The notes under the pieces are model-generated. The model saw nothing but the letters and a program-made list of their open reading frames with translations. It did not search any database and had not been told where the DNA came from. Below are positions 21,080 through 32,200 of a DNA stretch of 64,000 nt, in pieces (positions within the stretch are counted from its first letter, which is position 1; the number at the start of each line of letters is the position of its first letter). The DNA is taken from positions 152,047,001 to 152,111,000 of the forward strand of contig NC_133026.1 in the NCBI RefSeq assembly GCF_048771995.1. Reading direction: 5' to 3'. This stretch comes from Taeniopygia guttata (taxonomy: Eukaryota > Chordata > Aves > Passeriformes > Estrildidae). The translations under genes were made by a program, and so were the position numbers.

Positions 21080-21640
21080 TGCCGGTGCGGGCAGTCGCCC
21101 CCCCGGACGGCGCGGGGCGGGCGGTGGGCCGGCACCGCCCCTCCCCCGCGGGATGGCTGCGGGGCCCCGGGGGTTTCCCCGGTAACGGCGGCGATCGGCT
21201 CCCGGAGGGTTAACGGGGGCGGCGGTGTGTCCGGGGTCAGACCAGCTCCGCCGAGCCGGGCCGCTGTCGGTGCGAGGGTCTCCGCCCGGTGCCCCCCGCC
21301 CCGCGCTCCCCCCGCGCCGCGGGCGCGGCGCACAAAGGCGGCGGGGCCGGGGCGGCGGTAACGGGGACCGAGCCTCCCCCCGCCGCCTCCGCCCCGCTCC
21401 CCCGCACGGGCCGGGCCCCCCCGGAGCGGTAACGGCGGCGGCGGCGCCCCCGGCCCGGCCCCATGGACGCCCGAAGTCGCCGAGGGGTGAGTGCGGGGCG
21501 GGGGCTCCGCGCGGGTTCGGGACCGCGGCGTGTGCGGGGCCGGGCGGGGTCCGTGTCCCGCAGCCCCGCGGGGCGGGTGGCGCGGGTCGGGGTCTCCCCG
21601 GGTCACCCCGCGCCGTGGCCCACCCACCCGCGCAGCCCCC
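21080..21640 (+). promoter_or_regulatory. CpG-island promoter of the spectraplakin-tail gene
   Basis: This is a very CpG-dense block of about 560 bp with GC-box-like runs and no obvious TATA. It contains an ATG at 21463 followed eight codons later by a strong donor (GGG|gtgagtg at 21487). The next usable acceptor (cattgcag, exon from 22709) leads to the MGNS exon. The island therefore most likely holds the transcription start and a 5' exon ending at 21486. Confidence 0.6.
21463..21486 (+). other. Upstream ORF in the 5' exon
   Basis: The ATG at 21463 encodes MDARSRRG up to the donor. Spliced in phase 0 to 22709 it continues AGI and stops, giving an 11-codon upstream ORF that ends 23 bp before the MGNS start codon. 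The splice is inferred. It could modulate translation of the main frame. Confidence 0.35.
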
Positions 21641-22009
21641 AGACACGCGGGGCGGGGTGCGGTGGGGTGGGAGTGCGATGCCCCGCGGGGCTGCGCCCAC
21701 CGGGGCGGCACATCGGGAACCTGCCGTGGGTGTGTGTCCCGCGGGGGTCGTGCCCGTGGCGTGCTCCACGGCGTGTTGGGCCGAGCGTGGGGGCTCAGGG
21801 CACCCACGGTACCCCGGTGCCCACCAGGGGCACGGCCATGGTGGGTGAGTGTGGGTGCACGTGCGGTCCCCACGCGTGTGCGGGGCTGCTACAGGTGTGT
21901 GTCGTGTCACGGCTGATGCAGGCGTGGGGGTCCTGTCACTGACCCCCCCTGCCCCCAGCAGGGGTACGAGCGTGGGGTCTGCCTGTCGGGGAGTGTGTGC
22001 ACACGGGTG

Positions 22010-22115
22010 GGAGTGAGTATGTGTGCGTGTGTTTGCACACGTGTGCGGTGTGTGTGCGTGTGTTTGCACACGTGTGCGGTGTGTGCGTGTGTTTGCACAC
22101 GTGTGTTTGTGTGTA
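22010..22115. repeat. GT-rich alternating purine-pyrimidine tract
   Basis: Repeats of gtgtgcgtgtgtttgcacac lie in the intron between the CpG-island exon and the MGNS exon. Alternating purine/pyrimidine runs with internal CACACGTGTG palindromes favour Z-DNA. Confidence 0.6.
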
Positions 22116-22708
22116 CACACGTGCACAGGGGCGTGTGCCCAGGGCCGGGGGTGAGGCCGGGGGTAGCAGCACTGCGGCTGCGGCGCGGGGGCTGCCGAGG
22201 GAGGGTCTTACCGGGTCACGCCGGGGATTTATGGCTGCGGCAGGGCTTGCAGGCTGGAGAGGCCACCTGCCTGTCCCCCGCCTGTCCCCCGGCTGCTGCT
22301 CCCACCGCCCCCAGCCCCCCGTCCCCCCGGGCAGATGCTCCTCTCTCGCTGCTCCTGTTAATCCAACGGCACGGGGCGATGCCGGGCGGGAGCATCTGCC
22401 TTTCCCCAGTGCCTGGCGCTGCTGCCACTGCCGCCTCCTCTGCTGAGACGCGTAGGACAGGCACCCTGGGCTCTACCGAGGGTCCCTCGAGGTCCCCTCC
22501 CTCCGCCAGGCCCCGGTGACAGCCAGTGTCCCATCTCCCTGTCCCAGTACTCTGGCTCTGGGCACCCTTTGTGGGGGACAGGACCCCAAAGACCGGAGCG
22601 TGAGGTGTGGCAGCACCGTGGAGCGAGGAGGGTGACCCGAGCGCAGGCCAGCGGCATTTGGGGGCCCCGCGGTGGCCCCGGTAACGCAGATCCCCTGGCT
22701 CATTGCAG

Positions 22709-23283
22709 GCCGGGATTTGAGGCGGGGGCCCGGCGCCCACGCCATGGGGAACTCGGTGAGCCGGCCCAGCTGCCTGGGCGAGAAGAGCCGGCGGCCGGAG
22801 GAGCTCCTGCGGGAGCCAGGGCTGGACACGGGGCAGCCATCTGCCGGAGGTGTCACGGAGGCCTGGCCGGGGCTGCTGGAGAAGGCGCCGGTGCCGGTGG
22901 AGAACGGCTGGAGCCCGGGGCCCGGTGCCATCCCGAGCCGGCCGGGCAGCCCGGTGCTGAGGCGCAGCCAGTCCGAGGTGGCGGTGCAGAACGGGGGTGC
23001 AGCCGGAGTTCCCGTGAGGGGGCAGGTGGGGGGCGCAGCCTGGACCCCCCCCCGGGCCAGCGTTCCCCGCAGCACCTGGTCCTGGAAACCCGTCACCACC
23101 CGGGAGGTGACAGAGGTGACGGAGGTGACCGAGACCATCGTGACGGAGATCGTGGAGGTGACCGAGTACCCGGCGGGTGAGAAGGGTGGCGAGCCCGTGG
23201 TCACCCGGACGGTCACCGTGCTGACGGAGTGCGTGGGGGAGCTCACTGCTGCTGGCTGCGCCGGACACACAGATGCCACTGAG
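22709..23283 (+). CDS. First coding exon: MGNS start and Thr/Glu/Val-rich N-terminus
   Basis: The exon begins after cattgcag. The ATG at 22744 has a strong context (G at -3, G at +4) and reads [20 protein letters not shown]. Gly2 and Ser6 fit N-myristoylation, Cys10 could be palmitoylated, and basic residues follow, so a membrane anchor is plausible. Further on are [15 protein letters not shown] and a repetitive [20 protein letters not shown] segment. I associate this kind of alternative N-terminus with short MACF1-class isoforms, from memory. The donor is uncertain: GAG|gtgacc after 23283 keeps phase 0 with the rod, and an earlier phase-0 site after 23154 also exists. Confidence 0.75.
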
Positions 23284-26200
23284 GTGACCGATGGACAGAG
23301 AGCCTTGCTGGGAGGACACCGTGCCAAGCTCTGTGCCGCAGGGCTGCCCTCCAGCGTGGTTTTCTCCGCAGCGAGTCTTGACCTTCGTGTCCCTTGGCCA
23401 GGGCTCGTGTGGAGTTGTTGTCTGTGCCCTGGCATGGGCTGGGCAGCACTGCTCGTGCTGGGCACCCGGCCTGGTGCTGTAGGACAGGGATCTCCCTTCC
23501 CTCAGCTTTGGCTGGGGGGGCCATGGGTCCAGCAGGGTCCAAACAGCACCGGGTGCGCAGCCCCTGCTTTGGGGAGCGCTGTGAAGGATGCCAGGGAGGA
23601 CCCCACGGGCTGGACAGGGTCCCGCTGTCGCTGGTGTCACCTCGGGGACAGGGCCCGGTGTGAGGGCTGCTGCCCAGCCCCATACCCACCCTCCACCTGC
23701 CCACATGGGCAGCTCAGCCACCTCTCCCCACAGGTGTCCTCACGGGCTTTCCCTGCCCCAGAGGAGGCAGCGGACCGGGGCCAGGAGACGCTGGAGCGGC
23801 TGCTGGCCTGGGTGGCCGACATGGAGGAGTTGGTGAGCAACCAGAAGCCGCCGTCGGCGGAGGCGAAGGTGGTGAAGGCGCAGCTGGAGGAGCAGAAGGT
23901 CAGCAGGGCCAGCCGGCGTGCCCGCCCACGCGTGCCCCGGCCGGGGATTAGGGGGCTGGGGCTCAAGCGGGCTGTGCCGGGGCGGGAGGGATGCACCAGG
24001 GTCCCCAGCACAGAGCTGTGTCCCCCGTCCCTGCAGCTCCTGAAGCGCCTGCTGGAGGAACGGCGGCCGCGTGTGGAGCTCGTCCTGCAGGACAGACTGA
24101 CGGCACAGGGCTCGGGCAGTGCCGGCATCCTCAGCCTCGGGGAGAGGTGGGACAAGCTGATGCAGGAGGCTGAAGCCAGGTGGGTCAGGGGCCAGGTGCT
24201 CCTCCCTGGGCTGGCATCCCCATCCCGCTGGTGTCCCCCGCATGGAGTCTCCGTGACACCCTGATGTCCCCATGCTCTGCCCCGCTGGCGCTGGGGCCAC
24301 CACGATGGAGGGACCGTCCCCGTGCGTGTGCTGGGGCTGCACAGGAGCAGCAGATCCAGGGCTGTACAGAGTCTGTCACACAGCCCTTCCCACTGGCCCC
24401 TCCGTGGGGACCCTGGCCCCTCTGTGGGGACCCTGGCCCCTCTGTGGGGACACTGTGTCCCTCGCTGCAGGGCAGCACGGGGCGTGGGCACTCTGCTGTG
24501 GGGGAGAGGGGCCTTTCAGGCTGGGCCCTCGGTGTCAGGGTCTGCCACTGCCCGGCTCACCAGCCCTCCCGGCGCAGGTACAGCTGCCTGGAGCGGATCC
24601 TGCCAGCAGCCCAGGGCTTCCAGGAGGCCGTAGACGCCTTCCAGGAGTGGCTCGGTGCCACAGAGCGGCAGCTGGCCCAGCTCTGGCGTGCCGATGGCTG
24701 TGTGGGCCGCGTGCAGGACGCCCACCAGCAGACCCAGGTGGGCACAGGTTGGGTGTGGGGTGGGCACAGGGTGGACACGGGCACCTGTGTCATCGCTGGT
24801 CGCTGCTCCAGGCCCTCTGTGAGGAGATCCGCGGGCGGCTGGGAGAGCTGGATGGCGCCCTGGAGAGCGGGCAGCGGGTCCTGGAGCTGGTGACAGGTGA
24901 GTGGCAATGGCTGGGAGTGGTGGCCACAGGGTCAGGACCGTGGGACTTGGGATGGGATGAGCACAGACAGCGGCAGCCCAGGCCAGCAAAGCGCCCCACT
25001 GGGCACTGGGGGTCCTTGGGGCGTGCTGCTCCCCACTGGGAGCTGTGGTGTGGTGTGAGGGGGGGCAGACAGCTCCCCATGGGATGCCGTGGGGCCAGGG
25101 CAGAGCCTGTGGGTCAGAGCTGTGGTGGGACAGGGTTCAGCTGTGGCGAGGTGCAGCTGGGGAGGTGCTGGCAGAGGGATGAGAGGCCAGAGCTGGGTCT
25201 GGGAGCAGGAGGAGCGGGGGTAAGAGGGGAAAGGCCAGGACAGTGATTGTCAGGTGGCTGGAAACTGTTGATGTGGCCAGTTCCATGTCCAAAGATGCCA
25301 GTGCGGTGGCACTGATGGCAGTGTCGCGCTGCCACAGGGGAGGAGGCCCAGCTGACTCAGGAGAAGATGGAGTCGCTGAGGATGAGGTACCTCATCGTGG
25401 GCCAGAGCAGTGCTGACACCGCTCACCGGCTGGGGCAGACCCTGGAGGCCTCGTCTCGCCTGGGCACGGCCCCTGAGGACCTGGCGCTGTGGCTGAGCCG
25501 CATGGAGAAGGAGCTGGGCGAGCAGGAGAGCCAGCAGGACGGCCAGGAGCCCTCAGTCACTGCCAGTGACAGGGAGAAGGTGTGGGGCACTGAGCTCCGT
25601 GAGCCCGTCACCATTCCCAGCGTCGGTCCCGGTGCGTTCACACCTCCCTGGCTGACGTCTGTCCCTCTGCTGCAGTTTGAGCAGGTCCTGGAGTCCCAGC
25701 TCGGCCGTGTGGCTGGGCTGGGGGAGCGGCTGGAGGAGATCGGCCGTGTGCAGCTGGATGCTGAGGCTCTCCGCTCGCAGATCTCCGAGCAGAAGGTGGG
25801 TCTGCAGCGGTGCCCAGGGGTCTGGGGGGCACTGGCTTGGCATCCCCATCCCGCTGGCTGCTGCCAGGACCTGGCACCCACCTGTGGCTCCATTCCAGCT
25901 GCTGTCCGCCGAGATCCTGCATTGCCGGGGCCTGGTTGAACGCCTGCTGGGGTTCTCGGAGCCGCTGCTGTGCTGCTGCGCCGAGCCCCTGCGACAGCGC
26001 CTGCAGGTGAGCCGGGAGGGTGGCGGGGGGACATTGCCAGCGCCCAGGGATGGCTGTGCCCCGTGTCCCTGGCCACGCCGTGACTCCTGTCTCTGCAGCT
26101 CTCGGTGCAGGCGCTGCGGGAGCGCACGGAGCAGCTGTCCCTGCGCAGCAGCGCCTGTGCTGTGCAGCTGGAGCACGCCCAGTCCCTCCTCGCTCAGTTC

Positions 26201-29200
26201 TCTGAGGCCCTCGAGGAGCTGCTGCCCTGGCTGGAGGAGACGCAGGCCCTGGGGGTGCAGCTCTCCCCCAACGCCATCAGCTACGAGGCCTTCAAGGAGC
26301 AGCAGGCGCTGCTGCAGGTGTGGGCAGGGCAGGGGCAAACGGGGCTCGCTCAGCCACCCCACAGGCTGGGAGTGGAGAGGTGACAGAATGGGGGTGGCAC
26401 TGCCATGGGGACTGTCGGGCTGGGACACCCGGCGAACGGGAGTTCTCTGGGAGCAGCCCCGGGTGCACCAGCACATCCCTGTGGGGCGAATCTCATGGGG
26501 CACATCCCACCCCAATGCACCCCACGGCTCTTCCTCGCTGCAGAGCCTGCGGGAGGCGATTGCCGAGCACCGGCCGCTGGTGGGGAAGCTGCAGCGCGTG
26601 TCGGCGCAGCTGCTGGAGCTGAGCCCAGAGCAGGGAGCCCCGTTCCAGCAGCGCTGGCAGGAGCTGGAGGAGCAGTACGGCCACATCCGCGAGCGTGTGC
26701 GCCAGGCCGCGGCTCTGCTGGAGGATGCCCTGCCGCGGTACAGCCAGGTATGGGGCTGGCACTGCCCCGGTGGGGCGCGTCCCCAGGGCCCTGCCAGCGA
26801 GTCACCGGGCTGCTCCGCAGCTGTCGGAGCGCATGGACCTGCTGCTGGAGTGCCTGGAGCGGCTGCAGAGCCGGCTGCAGAGCCAGCCCCCCGTCCGCGG
26901 CGACGCAGCCCACTTGAGGGAGCAGATCCGCGAGAACAGCCTGGCCCTGGGCGAGCTGGAGAAGCTCGGGGTGGCCCTGGAGGGCATCCGGGCACAGGGC
27001 GAGGAGCTGCTGGCCACCATCCAGGCGGTCAGCTCCGACGCCGCGGCCAGAGGTATTGGCATGGAGGGGTGGGCACAGCCTGGCAGAGGCGATCCGTGTC
27101 CCTGCCAGGCCCCTGTGTGTGTGGGTGCCCTCGCAGCACCCTGATCCCTGACCCGCTGTGCCCCACAGGGATCCAGGAGCGCACGGCGCAGCTGCTGTCC
27201 CAGTGGGGCTGCCTGCGCGGCCGCTGCCAGGAGCAGGAGCGCTGGCTTCGGGAGCTGCTGGCGCTGGCCGAGCGCTTCTGGCACGGCCTGTCTGAGCTGG
27301 CCGTGGCGCTCAGTGACACCCAGCAGCTGGTGCTGGGGCTGGAGGAGGCCGGTGGCGAGCCCGAGGCCATCCGGGCGCAGCTGCGCACCATGCAGGTACG
27401 GCTGGGCGGGGGCTTGGGCAGTGCCCTGGGCATCTCCCGGCGTGGGCAGTGCCCTGGGCAGCCCCTGGCGTGGGCAGTGCCGTGGGCAGTGCTGTGGGCA
27501 GCCCCTGGCATGGGCAGTGCCGTGGGCAGTGCCCTGGCAGCCCCCGGTGTGGTCAGTGCCGTGGGCAGTGCCCTGGGCAGCCCCTGGTGTGGGCAGCCCC
27601 TGGCGTGGGCAGTGCCCTGGGCAGCCCCCGGCGTGGGCAGTGCAGTGCCCTGGGCATCCCCTGGTGTGGGCAGTGCCATGGGCAGTGCCCTGGGCAGCCC
27701 CTGGTGTGGGCAGTGCTGTGGGCAGTGCCCTGGGCATCCCCTGGTGTGGGCAGCCCCTGGCGTGGGCAGTGCCCTGGGCAGCCCCTGGTGTGGGCAGTGC
27801 TGTGGGCAGTGCCCTGGGCATCCCCTGGTGTGGGCAGTGCCATGGGCAGTGCCCTGGGCATCCCCTGGTGTGGGCAGTGCTGTGGGCAGTGCCCTGGGCA
27901 GCCCCTGGCGTGGGCAGTGCCGTGGGCAGTGCCCTGGCAGCCCCCGGTGTGGGCAGTGCCATGGGCAGTGCCCTGGGCATCCCCTGGCGTGGGCAGCCCT
28001 GAGCCCCCCGTGACCTGCACAGGCCCTGCGGGAGGAGATCGACGCGCTGCAGGGCGAGCTGGACACGCTGGGCAGCCTGGGCGTGGAGCTGATGGCGTCC
28101 TGCGGGGACCCTGACAAGCCCGATGTCACCAAGAGCCTGGACGATGTGAGTGTCCTCGGGGCTGGGCTCAGGGAGGGACAAACCCTGGGCATGTGTGGAT
28201 GGTGCTTGTGGGGGTGACATGTCCCCAATCCCGAGCAGTGCCACTGAGCCCCGCACCCCAGACCCTCACTCCGTGCCTCTGAGCCCCACACAACCCCACT
28301 GACCCTGTGCCCAGGCACTCCCGTGGTGTCTCCAGGCCTGGATGTTCCTGTGGTGCCACCCCCGTTCCCCTGCCGCCTCCCTGGCACTAGTGACCCCCAC
28401 GCCCTGTCCCCCGGGGCACTGCTGACCCCTGTGCCCTGTCCCCTCTGTCCCCCACATCCCATCCCCTCTGTCCCTGGCCCCGCCGTGGCACCACTGACCC
28501 CCGTGCCCGGCCGCAGCTCTACTCCTCCTGGCACAGCCTGAGCCGGGCGTGGACGGAGCGGAACGGGCGCCTCGAGGAGCAGCTCCAGGCCGCCCTCAGC
28601 TACCAGGACACCATGCAGGTGGGTGCAGGGGGGGCCCTGTCACCCTCCTGTCCCCACTCAGGGGTGTGAGGGACCATGGGGCCCCCCAACCCCGCGTGTT
28701 CCCTGTCCCCAGCGGCTGCTGGAGTGGCTGGATGCAGCCGAGCTGCGCATCGCCGAGGAGTTCCTGGTGGGGGGAGACCTGGACATGGTGCAGCAGCAGC
28801 TGGCGGAGCTCAAGGTGAGCCAAACCGTGCCAAACCGTGCCGTGCCACACCGCCCTGCTCCCTGGGGGCTGGCAGGGGCAGGGAGGGCAGTGGGCGCTCC
28901 AGGCAGAGCGGGGATGGGTTGGGATGGCAGGTCGGGCATTGCCAGGGCACTGGGTAGCCAAATCCTGCCTGGGGTAGCCAAGTCCCGTCCCCCACGAGTC
29001 CCTGAGGAGATTGGGCACCCCCACAGGAGCAGCTCAGGGCCGAGGTGCCTGTGCTGTGCCATGGGGTGCCGTGGGGTGCTGTGGGGCCAGGCAGACCCTG
29101 CCACCAACCGGTGCCACCTCCCAGGAGTTCAAGCGGGAGCTGTACCAGTGCAAGGTGGATGTGGAGAGCCTGCGGCACCAGGGGGGCGCGGGGCAGGGGG

Positions 29201-32200
29201 AGCCCCCGGCCACGCTCAGCGACTTCCGCCAGCGCTGGGACCACCTGGAGGAGGAGATCGTCAGCCGGCAGGTGGGGAGGGGGCTCGGGGGGCACAGGGC
29301 AGGGCTGGCAGGATGGGTGGGATGCCATGAATGTGCTGGCTGGGCACGTCCTGCGGTTCTGGGGCAGCGTGGGGGGTTGCAAGTGGGTGCTGGGTGTGGG
29401 TGCACAGGACTGGTGGGCACTGGGTGGGGGCACAGGGCTGGTGGGCACTGGGTGGGTGTCCAGGGCCGGGTGGGCACTGGGTGGGTGCTGGGTGGGTGTC
29501 CAGAACTGGGTGGGCACTGGGTGGGGGCACAGGGCCGTGTGGGCACTGAGTTGGTGCTAGGTGGCTGTCCAGGGCTGGGTGGGCAATGGGTGGGTGCTGG
29601 GTGGGTGTCCAGGGCCGTGTGGGCACTGGGTGGGCACTGGGTGGGTGTCCAGGGCCGTGTGGGCACTGAGTGGGTGCTGGGTGGGGGCACAGGGCCAGGT
29701 GGGCACTGAGTGGGTGCTGGGTGGGTGTCCAGGGCTGGGTGAGCACTGGGTGGGCACTGGGTGGGGGCACAGGGCCGCGTGGGCACTGGGTGGGCACTGG
29801 GTAGGCACTGTGTGGGTGTCCAGGGCTGTGTGGGCACTGGGTGGGTGCACAGGGCTGGGTGGGCACTGAGTGGGTGCTGGGTGGGTGTCCACGGCTGTGT
29901 GAGCACTGGGTGGGCACTGGGTGGGTGTCCAGGGCCAGGTGGGCACTGAGTGGGTGCTGGGTGGGTGTCCACGGCTGTGTGAGCACTGGGTGGGTGCTGG
30001 GTGGGTGTCCAGGGCCGTGTGGGCACTGAGTGGGTGCTGGGTGGGTGCCCAGAGCTGTGTGGGCACTGGGTGGGTGCTGGGTGGGTGTCCAGGGCTGTGT
30101 CAGCACGGGGTGGGCACTGGGTGGGTGTCCAGGGCTGTGTGAGCACTGGGTGGGCACTGGGTGGGGGCACACGGCCGGGTGGGCCCTGAGTGGGTGCTGG
30201 GTGGGTGTCCAGGGCTGTGTGAGCACTGGGTGAGCACTGGGTGGGTGCCGAGTGCTCTGTGGGTGCCCAGGGCCAGGGCTGCCCTTGCTCCCCTGACACC
30301 ACGGCTCTCTCCTGGCAGCACCAGCTGGAGGCAGCGCTGCTGGGGCTGGGGCAGTTCCAGCACCAGCTGGCCGAGCTGCTGCAGTGGCTGAGCCGCACCG
30401 GGGAGCAGCTGCGCGGCCCCGCACCCCTGCGCCCCGACCTGCAGAGCTGCGAGATCGAGCTGGCCAAGCACAAGGTGAGGCTGCACTAAGTGGCCTGAGG
30501 GACACGCGGCCACAGCCACAGTGGCACTGCCGGGGTGTGTGTCCTGGGGGTCCTGGCCCTGGTGACACCCCAGGGTGGGTGTCTTGGCCATGATGGCACC
30601 CCAGGGTGGGTGTCCTGGCTGTGGTGGCACACCCAGGGTGGGTGTCCTGGCTGTGATGACACACTCAGAGTGGGTGTCCTGGCCATGATGACACACCCAG
30701 AGTGGGTGTCCCGGCCATGGTGGCACATCAGGGTGGGTGTCCCGGCCGTGATGACACACTCAGAGTGGGTGTCCTGGCTGTGATGACACACCCAGAGTGG
30801 GTATCCTGGCCATGGTTGCACCCCAGGGTGGGTGTCCTGGCCGTGATGGCACACCCAGAGTGGGTGTCCCAGCTATGGTGGCATGCCAGGGTGGGGGTCC
30901 TGGCCGTGATGGCACACTCAGAGTGGGTGTCCCAGCCATGGTGGCACGTCAGGGTGGGTGTCCTGGCCATGATGGCACACCCAGAGTGGGTGTCCCAGCT
31001 ATGGTGGCATGCCAGGGTGGGGGTCCTGGCCGTGATGACACACCCAGAGTGGGTGTCCCAGCCATGGTGGCACGTCAGGGTGGGTGTCCTGGCCGTGATG
31101 ACACACCCAGAGTGGGTGTCCCGGCCCTGGTGGCACGCCAGGGTGGGGGTCCTGGCTGTGGTGGCACACGGGGGTGTGTGTCCTGGCCCTGGTGGCACCC
31201 CAGGGTGGGTGTCCTGGCCGTGATGGCACACCCAGAGTGGGTGTCCCGGCCATGGTGGCACATCAGAGTGGGTGTCCCGGCCATGGTGGCACACCCAGAA
31301 TGGGTGTCCCGGCCATGGTGGCACCCCAGGGTGGGTGTCCTGGCCGTGATGGCACACCCAGGGTGGGTGTCCTGGCCACAGGGCTCTGCCTGGCCCCTCC
31401 TCGGGTGCTGTGGCAGCAGGGCTGGGCAGGCTGCAGTGCGGGGACGCGTCCCCTCCCGCGGTGACACCACGGGAGGAATGAGCTGTCTCAGTGCCAGCCC
31501 CGTGCCCGGGCACGCTCCTGACGTGCCCGACGCCGGCGAGGCTGCGAGGGCCAGGCTGTCCCTGTGCCAGGGGAGCCGTGCGAGGGGTACCTGTCCCCTC
31601 TGCACCTGTCCCGGCCACTCTGCTGCCACAAATCGGCAAATCCTGTGCCCCGCACCCTGCTGAGATCGAAAGCACTGGCACCAGCTTGGAGGCACCCACG
31701 GGTGCTGTTCTTGCCCCGTGTGACACCCCCAGTCCCCGGAGCTGTGGTGGCAGAGGTGTCTCGGGGCTTTGCGGGGTGTGGGTGCCCCGGTGCCAGCCCT
31801 GACCCCGCCGCTGCACCCACAGGTGCTGCGCACCGACGTGATGTCCCACGCCCGCACGGTGCAGTCGGTGACCGAGGCCGGGCAGGGGCTGCTGCTCTCC
31901 AGCCTGGGCGAGAGCGTGGAGGGGCTGCAGCGCAGCCTGCAGCAGCTGGAGCAGCACTGGGAGCTGGTGCGCAGCCAGACCGAGAGCCGGCAGCTGGAGC
32001 TGGAGAACAACCTCAGCCAGGTAGGGCCGCGGCACGGCCGCGCTGCCGGACGCGGGGCCGGCGCTGAGCCCCCCCTCGCCCCCAGGTGCAGGACATCACG
32101 CTGGAGATCACGGAGCTGCTGCAGTGGCTGGAGCAGGTGGAGCTGCAGCTCTTCTGCTCCAAGCCGGCCTGGGGCCACCCGGACGCCACCAAAGAGAAGC

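Noticed and set aside
21463..21948. ATG at 21463 as the start of the main protein
   Set aside because: It ends at a strong donor after eight codons and splicing to 22709 gives an immediate stop; MGNS at 22744 is the better start.
23177..23182. Strong donor ggcggGTGAGA at 23177 as end of the MGNS exon
   Set aside because: It would leave phase 1 and shift the rod exon at 23734 out of its conserved frame; possible only with an unseen extra exon.
22744..24264. The MGNS frame read straight through 23284-23733 as coding
   Set aside because: The stretch loses the TEV-type character, contains donor- and acceptor-like sites, and ends in a good ccccacag acceptor for the conserved rod exon; more likely an intron that happens to be open.
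27405..28013. Trp/Gly/Ala-rich repeat protein in the + frames
   Set aside because: Open in several frames because of the tandem array, and lies between two phase-0 spectrin exons; intron.
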